64,000 nucleotides of DNA from Acidobacteriota bacterium (GTDB lineage: Bacteria; Acidobacteriota; Terriglobia; Terriglobales; Acidobacteriaceae). Positions 45,003 through 53,938 of the stretch are shown piece by piece. The stretch covers positions 124,001-188,000 of the forward strand of contig JAJXYY010000024.1 in the NCBI GenBank assembly GCA_021780315.1, read 5' to 3'. Both the position numbers and the translations under genes were made by a program. The notes under the pieces are model-generated. The model searched no databases, had not been told where the DNA came from, and saw only the letters and a program-made list of their open reading frames with translations. How positions within the stretch are numbered: position 1 is the stretch's first letter; each line of letters starts with the position of its first letter.

Positions 45003-45959
45003 TCAGCGTGTGGATGACGGCATAGAATCCGCGTCCGGCCAAACCACTCTGGCGGCCAACGCAATCAGTGCAATCCAGTAAAGATCCGCCCCCAGCAGAT
45101 GCACAATCTGCATCCACACCGGTGCGAGCAATACCACATCCGCCACACCCAGCGCGGACTGGAACACCAGCAGCGCCAACACCGTGGTAGCAAGTCTGCC
45201 AGCACCAGCCCGCCGGGCCTGCGCCACCAGCCACACCACAAAAAAGGCAGAGACCAGCACGCTGCCCGGATGCACTCCACGCAAGCGCAACAGCCAGGGG
45301 GATCCGGCGGCAAAGTCCTGAGCAAAGGCAGCGCTCAACGTGGACGAAGGAAATAGCGTATCGCCCAGCGCAGCCAGCGATCCGCTGACCCCCACCACCA
45401 TCGTCGCCGTGAGGCCCAGCAGCGCCCACAGTTTGCGTCCACCGCGCACGCCCAGTTCACGCCACATCTGTCCGGTATGCAGCAGGATCGCAGTCATGGT
45501 CAGCGCCGCCATCAGCAGCAAGGTATTACTCAAGTGGATCGAGAGCAGCACCACGCGTCCCATGGACTGGTTGCCGGTCACGTAGCCCAGTTTTACCAGC
45601 AGCGCGCCCAGAAAAGCTTCGTTCAGCAGCAGCAGCATGGAGACCACCGCCATCACGCGTGCGGCCTGTCCCCGGATGGTGGCGCGGAAGCTCCACACTA
45701 GCAGGCCGATCACCACAAACGTCGATCCGCCGGTCATGCAGCGGTGCGTAAATTCGATGATCGTATCGATGCGTGGCGACAGCGGAATCACCTGTCCGTT
45801 GCACAGTGGCCAGTGGTTACCGCAGCCCGCGCCGGACTTGGTGGCCCGCACCAGCGCGCCCCACAGAATCACCAGCACGTTGTACCAGACCACACCCCAT
45901 GCATAGCGCACCAGGGACTTGGGAGCTTGCTTCATCGTTGTGATTGCTGCCGTAGCCAT
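45003..45959 (-). CDS. ctaA: Heme A synthase (CtaA/COX15 family)
   Basis: 318 aa with eight predicted helices in two four-helix halves. Heme-ligand histidines are visible: IEFTHRCMTG and LSIHLSNTL in the first half and RGVHPGSVL in the second. The Cys pair SGAGCGNHWPLC in the first loop is the redox pair known from CtaA. It converts heme O to heme A for aa3-type terminal oxidases in the inner membrane. No ctaB or oxidase genes are adjacent. The next gene upstream is proC. Confidence 0.94.
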   Translation of the reverse strand: MATAAITTMKQAPKSLVRYAWGVVWYNVLVILWGALVRATKSGAGCGNHWPLCNGQVIPLSPRIDTIIEFTHRCMTGGSTFVVIGLLVWSFRATIRGQAARVMAVVSMLLLLNEAFLGALLVKLGYVTGNQSMGRVVLLSIHLSNTLLLMAALTMTAILLHTGQMWRELGVRGGRKLWALLGLTATMVVGVSGSLAALGDTLFPSSTLSAAFAQDFAAGSPWLLRLRGVHPGSVLVSAFFVVWLVAQARRAGAGRLATTVLALLVFQSALGVADVVLLAPVWMQIVHLLGADLYWIALIALAARVVWPDADSMPSSTR

Positions 45960-46005
45960 GGCTTTATTCTACGCGGCCAGCGTGTGCAGCAAAGGCAGCG
46001 CGTCG

Positions 46006-46860
46006 CTATCCGGCCGCCAATTCTCTGGCTCGCTGGGTGGCTCGCTTTACGGCCTTGATCAGGGTGACCCGCAGGCCACCTTCTTCCAACTCCAGAATTC
46101 CATCTACAGTACAGCCTGCCGGAGTCGTCACGGCGTCCTTCAGCAGCGCTGGGTGGTAGCCCGTCTCCAACACCATCCGGGCAGAACCCAGGGTCGTCTG
46201 GGCCGCCAGCAGTGTGGCAACATCTCGTGGCAAACCCACGTTTACGCCAGCTTCCGCCAGTGCCTCGATGATGATGTACAGGAACGCCGGGCCTGATCCT
46301 GACAACCCCGTCACGGCATCCATGTGCTTCTCATCGACCACCACCGTCCGGCCCACTGTCTGGAAGATGCGCTGCGCCACTGCCATCTGCTCCTGAGTCA
46401 CAAAGCGTCCGCCGCATAGCGCCGTTACACCCGCGCCGATCATGGCGGGCGTATTCGGCATCGCGCGAATCACCCCCAGCTCGCAGCCCGCGCAATCCTC
46501 AATGGAGCGCGTCTTCACCGAAGCAGCAAACGACAGCAGCACCTTCCGGGGCGACAGCACCGGCTTGATCTGAGCAATCAGGTCCGGTACCTGGATCGGC
46601 TTCACTCCTAGCAGAATTACGTCCGCCTGGCGGGCTGCCTCCAGGTTATCGGTCGTCACCTCTACACCAAACTGCACGGACAACGCCTGTGCCCGGTCCG
46701 GGTGCTGCACGGTCGCGAACACATTTTCCAGAGCCACCAGGTTGTTCTTCAAAAAACCCTGCAGTAGGATGCCGCCCATCTTGCCAGCGCCAAGAATCGC
46801 CACCTTCAGACCAGGCATGACCGCTGCCGGTACCGGAATCACAATCGTCTCGTCGTTCAT
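46006..46860 (-). CDS. proC: Pyrroline-5-carboxylate reductase
   Basis: 284 aa. NAD(P)-binding LKVAILGAGKMGGILLQGFLKN at the N-terminus and the C-terminal signature in DAVTTPAGCTVDGILELEEGG. It catalyses the last step of proline synthesis. ATG at 46860 is used; a TTG at 46866 and an ATG at 46818 are alternatives. Short 13-bp gap after the DUF885 gene, so likely co-transcribed with it. Confidence 0.95.
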   Translation of the reverse strand: MNDETIVIPVPAAVMPGLKVAILGAGKMGGILLQGFLKNNLVALENVFATVQHPDRAQALSVQFGVEVTTDNLEAARQADVILLGVKPIQVPDLIAQIKPVLSPRKVLLSFAASVKTRSIEDCAGCELGVIRAMPNTPAMIGAGVTALCGGRFVTQEQMAVAQRIFQTVGRTVVVDEKHMDAVTGLSGSGPAFLYIIIEALAEAGVNVGLPRDVATLLAAQTTLGSARMVLETGYHPALLKDAVTTPAGCTVDGILELEEGGLRVTLIKAVKRATQRARELAAG

Positions 46861-46878
46861 ACTCAAAGGCTATCAGAC

Positions 46879-48708
46879 CTACTTCATCGCTGGCACAGCA
46901 GAGTTGGCTACGGCCTTCTGCGCCGCGATCCACTGGTCAATGCGATGGTCCAGCACATCCATCGGCAAGGCGCCTGAGTCCAGCACCTGATCGTGGAAGG
47001 CGCGCAGGTTGAACTTCGGTCCCAGCGCCGTCCGGGCCCGTTCGCGCAGTTCCAGAATCTTTAACTGGCCCATCTTGTAGCCCAGCGCCTGTCCGGGCCA
47101 TGCAATGTAGCGATCCACCTCGGCTTGAATGTTGGTCTCGTCGATCGCGGAGTGCTCGCGAAAGTACTCCACCATCTGCTGGCGCGTCCAGTGTTGCGAG
47201 TGGACGCCGGTATCTACCACCAGCCGGATCGCCCGCCAGATATCCGCTTCCAGCCGCCCGTAATCGCTGTAGGGATCCTGATAGAAGCCGATCTCCTTGC
47301 CCAGACGTTCGCTATAGAGTGCCCAGCCTTCGGTGTACGCGGTGTAGTAGCTCTGGGTGCGGAACGTCGGCAGTCCAGTTAACTCCTGCGCGATCGAGAT
47401 CTGCAGATGGTGCCCGGGAATCCCCTCGTGATAGGAGACCGCCTCCACCGGAGCCAGCGACCGCTCCGCAAAGTTATACGTGTTCACGTCCACACGCCCC
47501 GGCCGACTGCCATCCGGCGTGCCCTGGTCGTAGAACGCTGCGGCCTGGTCCTTCGCGATAAACGACGGCATCTCCACTACCTCCAGTGGAGCTTTGGGCA
47601 ACCGGCCAAACAACTCCGGCAGCTTCGGCTTCATCTGGTCAATATAGCCACGGTAGGCCGTCAGCAGTTGCGCCGAAGAGGTCGGATGCTCCTTCGGATT
47701 CGTCTTCAGCGCAGCGCTGAAGCTCTTCAAATCCGCAAACCCCAGCTTGTGGACGATCACCAGCATCTCGGCCTCGTCGCGCTTCACCTCGTCCAGACCG
47801 ATCTGGTGAATCTCCGCGGCGGACTTGTTCAGGGTCGTGCTCTGCCGTACGCGAAACGCATAGTAGGCATCACCATCCGGCAGCGCCCACGCCCCCGGAT
47901 CTTTGCGGCCTCTGGGGATATATTGAATCCGCATAAACTTCACAAAGCGCTGGTACGCAGGCAGCACGTCGGTGTCGATGGCAGCCAGCAGGTCGGTGGT
48001 AATCCGCTTCTGGTCGGCGGCGCTGATGGTCTTGGGAAACTTCTTTAACGGCAGCGCAAACGGGCTGTCAACAGCCTTCTGGTCGGCCAGAGTCTGCGCC
48101 TGTACGGCCACTTTCTCCAGCAGATACGCAGGTGGCATCCGTCCGTCGTCCATGCCGAACTCCATGTTGGTTCGAATCTGCGAGAACGCCGTCGGAATCT
48201 TCTTCAGCCGTGCGATGTAGTCGTCGTAGTCCTTCACGGTGTCGAACTGCAGTTGATTGGCCAGTTGCGGCAGGGAAGTGTGCAGCCCGTTGAACTGGTT
48301 CACCGGCATCTCCCACTCTTTGAAGCGCGCACCCTCCTGGTCGTCGATCAGGCTGCGCAGCATCAACTCCGCCGACAACTTCTCCTGGTCCGGCAGGCCA
48401 GTGGTGTCGATCGCGCTCAGCCGCTGTATGTACCCCAGTCCCCGCTCCAGAGAAGCATTGACCTCCTTGGCCGAGTAGTCCGACAGTTGGTCGTTGTACC
48501 GTTTGTCGCCCAGTTGTGAGGCAAACTCCGGCGAGTGCTTCAGGTTGTCTTCCCATATCTCCGCGAACAGGGCCGAAAGCTGCTTGCTGCGCTCCGCCAC
48601 GGAGGCCGTCTCCGTCTTCGTAGCCGCCGTCTGTGCAAGGCCGGATACCGCAGAACCCACACCTGCCAACGCCAAAACCCCTGCCAACACCACAACCGCT
48701 TGTCTCAT
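46879..48708 (-). CDS. DUF885 family secreted metallopeptidase-like protein
   Basis: 609 aa. Signal peptide (MRQAVVVLAGVLALAGVGSAVSG) followed by a single DUF885 domain. The zincin-like motif HEGIPGHHLQ is present, and YTEGWALYSERL supplies a further acidic ligand. Family members are thought to be zinc-dependent carboxypeptidase-like enzymes, but few are tested. The second ATG (48708) is 6 nt after AGAGG and is preferred over one at 48714, which abuts it. It is upstream of proC. Confidence 0.92.
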   Translation of the reverse strand: MRQAVVVLAGVLALAGVGSAVSGLAQTAATKTETASVAERSKQLSALFAEIWEDNLKHSPEFASQLGDKRYNDQLSDYSAKEVNASLERGLGYIQRLSAIDTTGLPDQEKLSAELMLRSLIDDQEGARFKEWEMPVNQFNGLHTSLPQLANQLQFDTVKDYDDYIARLKKIPTAFSQIRTNMEFGMDDGRMPPAYLLEKVAVQAQTLADQKAVDSPFALPLKKFPKTISAADQKRITTDLLAAIDTDVLPAYQRFVKFMRIQYIPRGRKDPGAWALPDGDAYYAFRVRQSTTLNKSAAEIHQIGLDEVKRDEAEMLVIVHKLGFADLKSFSAALKTNPKEHPTSSAQLLTAYRGYIDQMKPKLPELFGRLPKAPLEVVEMPSFIAKDQAAAFYDQGTPDGSRPGRVDVNTYNFAERSLAPVEAVSYHEGIPGHHLQISIAQELTGLPTFRTQSYYTAYTEGWALYSERLGKEIGFYQDPYSDYGRLEADIWRAIRLVVDTGVHSQHWTRQQMVEYFREHSAIDETNIQAEVDRYIAWPGQALGYKMGQLKILELRERARTALGPKFNLRAFHDQVLDSGALPMDVLDHRIDQWIAAQKAVANSAVPAMK

Positions 48709-48791
48709 GTGCATCCTCTAGCTTCGCCTGCCAGTGTATCGTGCAGCAGCCTCAGCAAGACACCAGCACGCCCAGATGTGGACGATCGAAC

Positions 48792-49832
48792 TTAAATCTT
48801 CACGCTGCTCATCAGTCCGCCCTCCAGCATCCGGTACAGGGTGGAGCGGCTGATGCCAAGCATCTCGGCCGTCTTGACCTTGTTGCCCTCGCACCGTCGC
48901 AACACCAGCAGCACATGCCGCTCCATCACCTCCTGCAGGGTTATGGCCTGCATCTCCTCGTCTTTCGCATCGCGAGGCTGATCGGGTATCCGCAAGCCAT
49001 GCAGCGCGAGCACGTCTTCGTCAGTCTCCAGCACCGCCCGACGGATCACGCCGTCCAGTTCGCGTACATTGCCGGGCCAGCCGTAGCCATGCAACCGCTG
49101 TAGCGTCTCCGACTCCAGCGGCGCAGCCTGCCTGCCTGCGAGTGCTGCGTACCGCTGCATCAGGTACTCCGCCAGCGCCGCAAGATCCTCCTTCCGCTCA
49201 CGCAGCGGAGGCACTTCAATCTCCACCATGGCGATCCGGTAGTACAGGTCCTCACGAAAGCGTGACACGCTGGCCAACTGCCGCAGGTCCCGGCTGGTCG
49301 AAGCGATGATGCGTGTCTCCAAACGCTCTGTCGCCGGTCCCGCTCTGCCTCTACCTGCCTTGCTTCCGACACGTTCCAAACGCCGCAGCACCTGGACCAA
49401 CTGTCCCTGCATCTCCAGCGGCATCTCGGCGATCTCGTCGAAGTACAGCGTCCCGCGATGTGCGGCCAGCAGCAGGCTCTCCATATCGCCCGGCGCCGAG
49501 GGTAGGTCGCTACCCGCGCCCGTCCACTCCATCACCGTCTCGCTCATGCTCCCCGGGTCGAAGCACACAAAAGGCCCATCGGCATGGGGACTCATGCGAT
49601 GCAGCACGCGCGCGGCGCACTCTTTGCCGCAACCAATCTCACCCCGCAGCAGCACCGTCCGGTAGTGCGGCCCCAGTCGCTGCAACTGCGTCCGCAGCCG
49701 CCGCATCGCCGCACTCTCGCCCACCAGCACCGCCTCGGCAAAGCGCTCGCCGCTCGCCAATCCTGCCCCCGATGACGCGGCAGACCGTCCACGGGGCACG
49801 GCATACTCAACGGAATAGGGAGATGTCGACAT
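48792..49832 (-). CDS. AAA+/Fis-type transcriptional regulator lacking the GAFTGA loop
   Basis: 346 aa. AAA+ domain of the NtrC family with Walker A GEIGCGKE, Walker B GTLYFDEIAEM, arginine finger region FREDLYYRIA and sensor 2 YGWPGNVRELD. A Fis-type helix-turn-helix closes it (VKTAEMLGISRSTLYRML). There is no N-terminal receiver, and where GAFTGA should be the sequence reads MEWTGAGSDLPSAPGD. Proteins without that loop cannot normally activate sigma-54 polymerase, so it may act like TyrR as a sigma-70 regulator or repressor. GGGAG lies before the ATG. Confidence 0.87.
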   Translation of the reverse strand: MSTSPYSVEYAVPRGRSAASSGAGLASGERFAEAVLVGESAAMRRLRTQLQRLGPHYRTVLLRGEIGCGKECAARVLHRMSPHADGPFVCFDPGSMSETVMEWTGAGSDLPSAPGDMESLLLAAHRGTLYFDEIAEMPLEMQGQLVQVLRRLERVGSKAGRGRAGPATERLETRIIASTSRDLRQLASVSRFREDLYYRIAMVEIEVPPLRERKEDLAALAEYLMQRYAALAGRQAAPLESETLQRLHGYGWPGNVRELDGVIRRAVLETDEDVLALHGLRIPDQPRDAKDEEMQAITLQEVMERHVLLVLRRCEGNKVKTAEMLGISRSTLYRMLEGGLMSSVKI

Positions 49833-49880
49833 GACTACTCCCTACATCGGCGTAACTCGATATCAGGTGAGCCTCAATTG

Positions 49881-49927
49881 AAAAAAGCCGGACATAGCAC
49901 TGAGCTTACTCAGCACCATCTCCGGCT
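49881..49927 (-). terminator. Rho-independent terminator after the bacilliredoxin gene
   Basis: On the minus strand AGCCGGA (49927-49921) pairs with TCCGGCT (49892-49886), with an inner GCTGAG/CTCAG stem, followed by TTTTTT. Confidence 0.85.
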
Positions 49928-49951
49928 CAAACTCTGTCCCTTGCGAGACTC

Positions 49952-50377
49952 TTACGCAGTCGTCAGGGCGCAGTAGGTATCGAATGCCCGCGCCAACTCT
50001 GCTGCAATCGCCGGTGCGGTCGAGGTCTCGATCGCCGAGCGCTGCATCAGGTACACCAACTGGCCGTCGCGCAGAATCGCAATCGCCGGCGAGGTCGGCG
50101 GATGTCCACCAAAGTAGCCGCGAGCACGCTCCGTGGCCTCGCGATCCTGTCCGGCAAACACCGTCACCGCGTGGTCCGGCTTGGCCGTATGCTGCATCGC
50201 CAACCGCACGCCCGGACGCATCTTGCCTGCGGCGCATCCGCAGATCGAGTTCACGACCACCATCGTCGTTCCCGGCTGCGCTACCGCTGCATCCACTTCG
50301 GCTGCACTACGAACTTCGCTTAGCCCGGCGCGAGTCAACTCTTCGCGCATCGGTATCACCATAATCTCTGGATACAT
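49952..50377 (-). CDS. Bacilliredoxin, BrxA/BrxB family
   Basis: 141 aa, family length. The CGC active-site motif is Cys46-Gly-Cys48 in VNSICGCAAGKMRPG, and GQDREATERARGYF and PPTSPAIAIL match the YphP/YqiW family. These enzymes remove bacillithiol from proteins after oxidative stress. Bacillithiol genes are not in the window, but acidobacteria can carry them. GAGGAG lies 6 nt before the ATG at 50377. It is followed by a strong terminator. Confidence 0.9.
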   Translation of the reverse strand: MYPEIMVIPMREELTRAGLSEVRSAAEVDAAVAQPGTTMVVVNSICGCAAGKMRPGVRLAMQHTAKPDHAVTVFAGQDREATERARGYFGGHPPTSPAIAILRDGQLVYLMQRSAIETSTAPAIAAELARAFDTYCALTTA

Positions 50378-50464
50378 ATTCATCTCCTCGGTCGCGGGTG
50401 AAAGCCGCACCTTCTACGATTGTACGGTCTACCCCGCCGCCACGCCACCCAGCACCCACGTCCG

Positions 50465-51577
50465 ATGTTGTACTCTCTACCCGTGCCGCTTGCTTCCATT
50501 TCCGTCCAACAACACGTCCCGCTTGCCCCCTACACCACCTTCGGGATCGGCGGTCCAGCTCGTTTTTTCTGCTCCATCACGTCGGAGGATCAACTGCTGG
50601 AAGCCGTCCGCTTCGCCCGCCACCAGCAACTCGAACTCTTCACGCTGGGCGGCGGCAGCAACCTGCTGGTCAGCGACTCCGGCTTCAACGGACTGGTTCT
50701 CCGCATCGCCATTGGTTCCGTCGAAACCGCGAGCCTGACACCCGTCCCCAGCGGCAGCCACATAGACTTCCACGTCCCGGCCGGAATGGACTGGAACGAC
50801 TTCGTCGAGCACATCTGCCAGCAGGGCATCAGCGGCATCGAGTGCCTCGCCGGCATCCCCGGCTCCGTCGGCGGAACCCCCGTCCAGAACGTCGGTGCCT
50901 ACGGCCAGGAGGTCGCCCAGACCATCCACGCCGTGCGTGCTCTCGATCTCGAAACCCTCGCCTTCGTCACGCTACCCCGTGCGGCCTGCGGCTTCAGCTA
51001 TCGCCACAGCATCTTCAACTCTACCCACCGTAACCGCTACATCGTCACCCAGGTCACCTTCCGCTTCAACCAGAACGCCGCGCCGCACCTCGCCTACGCC
51101 GACCTTATCCGTCACTTCGCCACGCAGATCGCCGCAGGCCACCCTCCCGCGCCCATCGATATCTACCACGCCGTTCGCGAGATCCGCCACAGCAAAGGCA
51201 TGTTGCTCGTTCCCGGCGAGCAGCACTGCCGCAGCGCCGGATCATTCTTCAAAAATCCCGTCGTCCCAGCCTCTGCCCTCGATCACATCGCCGCCGCCCT
51301 CAGCATCGATCCCGCCGCCATCCCCCACTGGCCTGCCGGGCACGAAAGCATCAAGCTGCCCGCAGCCTGGCTGCTCGAACACGCTGGCTTCCCCAAGGGC
51401 TTCACCCTACAGCCAGACAGTCAGGCCGGCATCTCCTCTCGCCACACCCTTGCCCTCATCAACCGTGGCCACGCCACCGCAGCCGACATCGTTCACCTCC
51501 GCGATCACATCCTCGCCGCAGTCCAGCAGCGCTTCGGCATCACCCTGCAGCAGGAGCCAGTCCAACTCGGCTCCTAG
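50465..51577 (+). CDS. murB: UDP-N-acetylenolpyruvoylglucosamine reductase
   Basis: 370 aa, type I MurB length. FAD-binding and active-site blocks: APYTTFGIGGPA, FTLGGGSNLLVSD, ECLAGIPGSVGGTPVQNVGAYG with substrate-contact residues, and the catalytic Ser in SAGSFFKNPVV. It reduces the enolpyruvyl group in peptidoglycan precursor synthesis. ATG 50465 is used; an ATG at 50420 lacks support. Its TAG stop overlaps the TAG of modC on the other strand in the palindrome CTAG. Confidence 0.95.
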   Translation: MLYSLPVPLASISVQQHVPLAPYTTFGIGGPARFFCSITSEDQLLEAVRFARHQQLELFTLGGGSNLLVSDSGFNGLVLRIAIGSVETASLTPVPSGSHIDFHVPAGMDWNDFVEHICQQGISGIECLAGIPGSVGGTPVQNVGAYGQEVAQTIHAVRALDLETLAFVTLPRAACGFSYRHSIFNSTHRNRYIVTQVTFRFNQNAAPHLAYADLIRHFATQIAAGHPPAPIDIYHAVREIRHSKGMLLVPGEQHCRSAGSFFKNPVVPASALDHIAAALSIDPAAIPHWPAGHESIKLPAAWLLEHAGFPKGFTLQPDSQAGISSRHTLALINRGHATAADIVHLRDHILAAVQQRFGITLQQEPVQLGS

Positions 51578-52308
51578 TCGTGGGCGTGCAGCCTTGCCAG
51601 CAGCCGTGCCCGTTCGCTCTCCAGCACTGCCTCCACCGGCCCCTGCTCCATCACTTGCCCATCGGCCATCCGCACCACCGCCGCCCCCAGCAGATAGCAC
51701 TCCCCCACATCGTGCGAGACCGACAACACCGGAACCTTCCACTGCGCCAGCCAGTCCCGCAGTCCCACCGCCAGTTCATCCCGCAGTCTGCCATCCAGTC
51801 CCGCGAACGGCTCATCCAGCAGCAGCAGCGCCTTGTCTTCCCGGTCGCCGACGCTATCGAACGTCACCGCCGCAGCCACCGCCCGCGCCACCGCTGCCCG
51901 CTGCTGCTCCCCGCCGCTAAGTTCCTTCGGTCTGCGCCCGGACAGCGTCGTCAGCCGCATCAGCTCCATCACCTCCGCCAGCACCTGCTGCTCGTCTGCC
52001 GGGTGCGACCCCAAACCCATCCCGTACGCCACATTCTCCTTTACCGTCATCTGCGGAAACAGCCTGGCCGCCTGTGCCGCACTTCGCACCGGCCTCAGGT
52101 GTGCTGGCACAAAGATGCTCACTTCGGTGTTCACCAGTGTCCGCTCCTGCGGGCCATACACAATCCTGCCCGCATCCGGTCGCACAAACCCCGCAATCGC
52201 CCGCAGCACCGTCGTCTTGCCGCTGCCCGATGGCCCGAACAGCACCGTCCACGGCTGGGTCAGCGCAAACTCCACCCGCAGCGACAACGCACCCACCCGG
52301 TGCGCCAT
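51574..52308 (-). CDS. modC: Molybdate ABC transporter, ATP-binding protein
   Basis: 244 aa from the ATG at 52308, which has a strong GGAGGTG site 4-5 nt upstream. Walker A GPSGSGKT (25-32), signature LSGGEQQR, Walker B ALLLLDEPFAGLD and the switch His in VSVSHD-type LSVSHDVGE. The chain ends soon after the ATPase domain, so the C-terminal TOBE/Mop domain of E. coli ModC is missing. It powers molybdate uptake with ModB and ModA encoded just upstream. Longer starts up to 52461 would overlap modB. Confidence 0.9.
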   Translation of the reverse strand: MAHRVGALSLRVEFALTQPWTVLFGPSGSGKTTVLRAIAGFVRPDAGRIVYGPQERTLVNTEVSIFVPAHLRPVRSAAQAARLFPQMTVKENVAYGMGLGSHPADEQQVLAEVMELMRLTTLSGRRPKELSGGEQQRAAVARAVAAAVTFDSVGDREDKALLLLDEPFAGLDGRLRDELAVGLRDWLAQWKVPVLSVSHDVGECYLLGAAVVRMADGQVMEQGPVEAVLESERARLLARLHAHD

Positions 52309-52339
52309 CTTCACCTCCAGCAGCTTGCCAGTCTGCGCC

Positions 52340-53035
52340 TTAGCGGACAACGTCGGCCTGCCTTCCATTCGTCTTCCGCAGCCCCGGCAGCAGGTAGATC
52401 GCCGCCAGCGCCACCAGCGACATCCCCAGCAGCACCAGCGCCGTCCGGTTGGCCGCCCCATAGTTGAAGTCCTGTACCTGGTCGTACAACGAGATGGACA
52501 GCGTCCGCGTAGCGCCCGGAATATTGCCGCCCAGCATCAGCACCACGCCAAACTCGCCCACCGTATGGGTAAACGCCAGCACCGCGCTCGTCAGCAGGGA
52601 AGCGCGCGTCAGCGGTAGCACCACGCTCCGAAACGTCCTCCACGGTGAAGCGCCCAGACCGGCAGCCGCCTCCACATAGCTCGCATCCACCCCGCCAAAG
52701 CCCGCCACCAGCGGCTGCACCGCAAACGGCAGGCTGTAGATCACCGATCCGATCAGCAAGCCCGTAAAGCTGAACGCCAGCGGATGGCCAAACACTCGCA
52801 GCAGCAGTCGTCCCGGTGCCGTCAGGGGCCCCATCGCCACCAGCAGGTAGTACCCCAGCACCGTCGGCGGCAACACCAGCGGCAGCGCCACCAACGCCTG
52901 CACCAACACTCGGCCCAGCCCCCGTCCCGAGGCAATCCACCACGCCAGCGGCAATGCCACTACCAGCAGCAGAGCCGTCGTGCTCAGCGCCAGCCGCAAC
53001 GTCAACCAGAGTGCCTGTAAATCAATCAGTTGCAT
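52340..53035 (-). CDS. modB: Molybdate ABC transporter, permease
   Basis: 231 aa, five to six helices. The loop that docks to the ATPase is YVEAAAGLGASPWRTFRSVVLPLTR. The ends VGEFGVVLMLGGNIPGATRTLSI match ModB closely. It lies 45 bp after modA and 31 bp before modC. Confidence 0.94.
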   Translation of the reverse strand: MQLIDLQALWLTLRLALSTTALLLVVALPLAWWIASGRGLGRVLVQALVALPLVLPPTVLGYYLLVAMGPLTAPGRLLLRVFGHPLAFSFTGLLIGSVIYSLPFAVQPLVAGFGGVDASYVEAAAGLGASPWRTFRSVVLPLTRASLLTSAVLAFTHTVGEFGVVLMLGGNIPGATRTLSISLYDQVQDFNYGAANRTALVLLGMSLVALAAIYLLPGLRKTNGRQADVVR

Positions 53036-53080
53036 TCTCCCGTAAGTCTAACGGGTATCAAGGCGATGCGGCAGGCGGAG

Positions 53081-53938
53081 TTAGTGGACTGAAACCAGCC
53101 CGAACGCCGGCAACTGGTTCTGCACCTTCTCCGTCAGCAGCCAGTCCAGAAAAGCATGCGCCGCCGTCCGCCGGTCCGACCGGCTCAGCACCACCGCACA
53201 CTGCCGTATCTCCGGATAAGCCTGCGTCGGCACCAGCACGTAGCTGCCAACCGCTTTGAAGTGGGCCGTACTCGCCAGCGTCAGCGAGATCAGTCCCAAC
53301 TGCGCGTTGCCCGACTCCACATACTGTCCCGCCTGCGCGATATTCTCTGCCGTCACCAGGTGCGGCTGCGCCCGATCGTACAGCTTCAGAAATCGCAACG
53401 CGCTTACCGCTGCTCGCCCGTACGGTGCGTGTAGCTCGTCGGCAATCGCAATCGTCTTCACCCGCGGATCCAACAACGACTCCAAGCTGAGCGGGTGGAA
53501 GGGGGTATCGTTCCGCGTCCACAACACCAGTCGTCCCCGCGCATACGGCACCGGACTGGACGTATCCGCCAGCCCTGCTGCCACCAGCTTCTCAGGAAAC
53601 ACAAAGTCCGCCCCCAGAAACAGATCCACCGGCGCACCATTCAGAATCTGCGCCGTCAAATTTCCAGACGAGCCAAAGCTGGCCAGCACCTTCACACCCG
53701 TAGCCTTTTCGTACGCGTCCGCCAGCGCTGGCAGAACCGGCTGCAAATCCGCTGCTGCCGCCACCAGCAGCACTGTCTGGGCAGTTGTCGGCGCAGGCTT
53801 CTGGATGCCCTGAGCCACAGCCAATACCGGACCAAAACATCCGCACAACAGCGTCACCAAAGCCACGATCGCGAAGGACCACTTGGGACTACGCCACGCT
53901 TTACGGTAGGCTATAGGGACGAATGAGCGAAGAGACAC
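53081..53938 (-). CDS. modA: Molybdate ABC transporter, substrate-binding protein
   Basis: 285 aa. Signal peptide after a basic start (KAWRSPKW then a hydrophobic run to LAVAQG). The mature binding domain has VAAAADLQPVLPALADAYEKATG, FGSSGNLTAQILNGAPVDLFLGAD and PYARGRLVLW, all typical of ModA. The GTG at 53938 overlaps the start of the divergent thrC gene by 16 bp; a later start is possible but would trim the signal peptide. Captures molybdate in the periplasm for the ModBC complex. Confidence 0.92.
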   Translation of the reverse strand: MSLRSFVPIAYRKAWRSPKWSFAIVALVTLLCGCFGPVLAVAQGIQKPAPTTAQTVLLVAAAADLQPVLPALADAYEKATGVKVLASFGSSGNLTAQILNGAPVDLFLGADFVFPEKLVAAGLADTSSPVPYARGRLVLWTRNDTPFHPLSLESLLDPRVKTIAIADELHAPYGRAAVSALRFLKLYDRAQPHLVTAENIAQAGQYVESGNAQLGLISLTLASTAHFKAVGSYVLVPTQAYPEIRQCAVVLSRSDRRTAAHAFLDWLLTEKVQNQLPAFGLVSVH

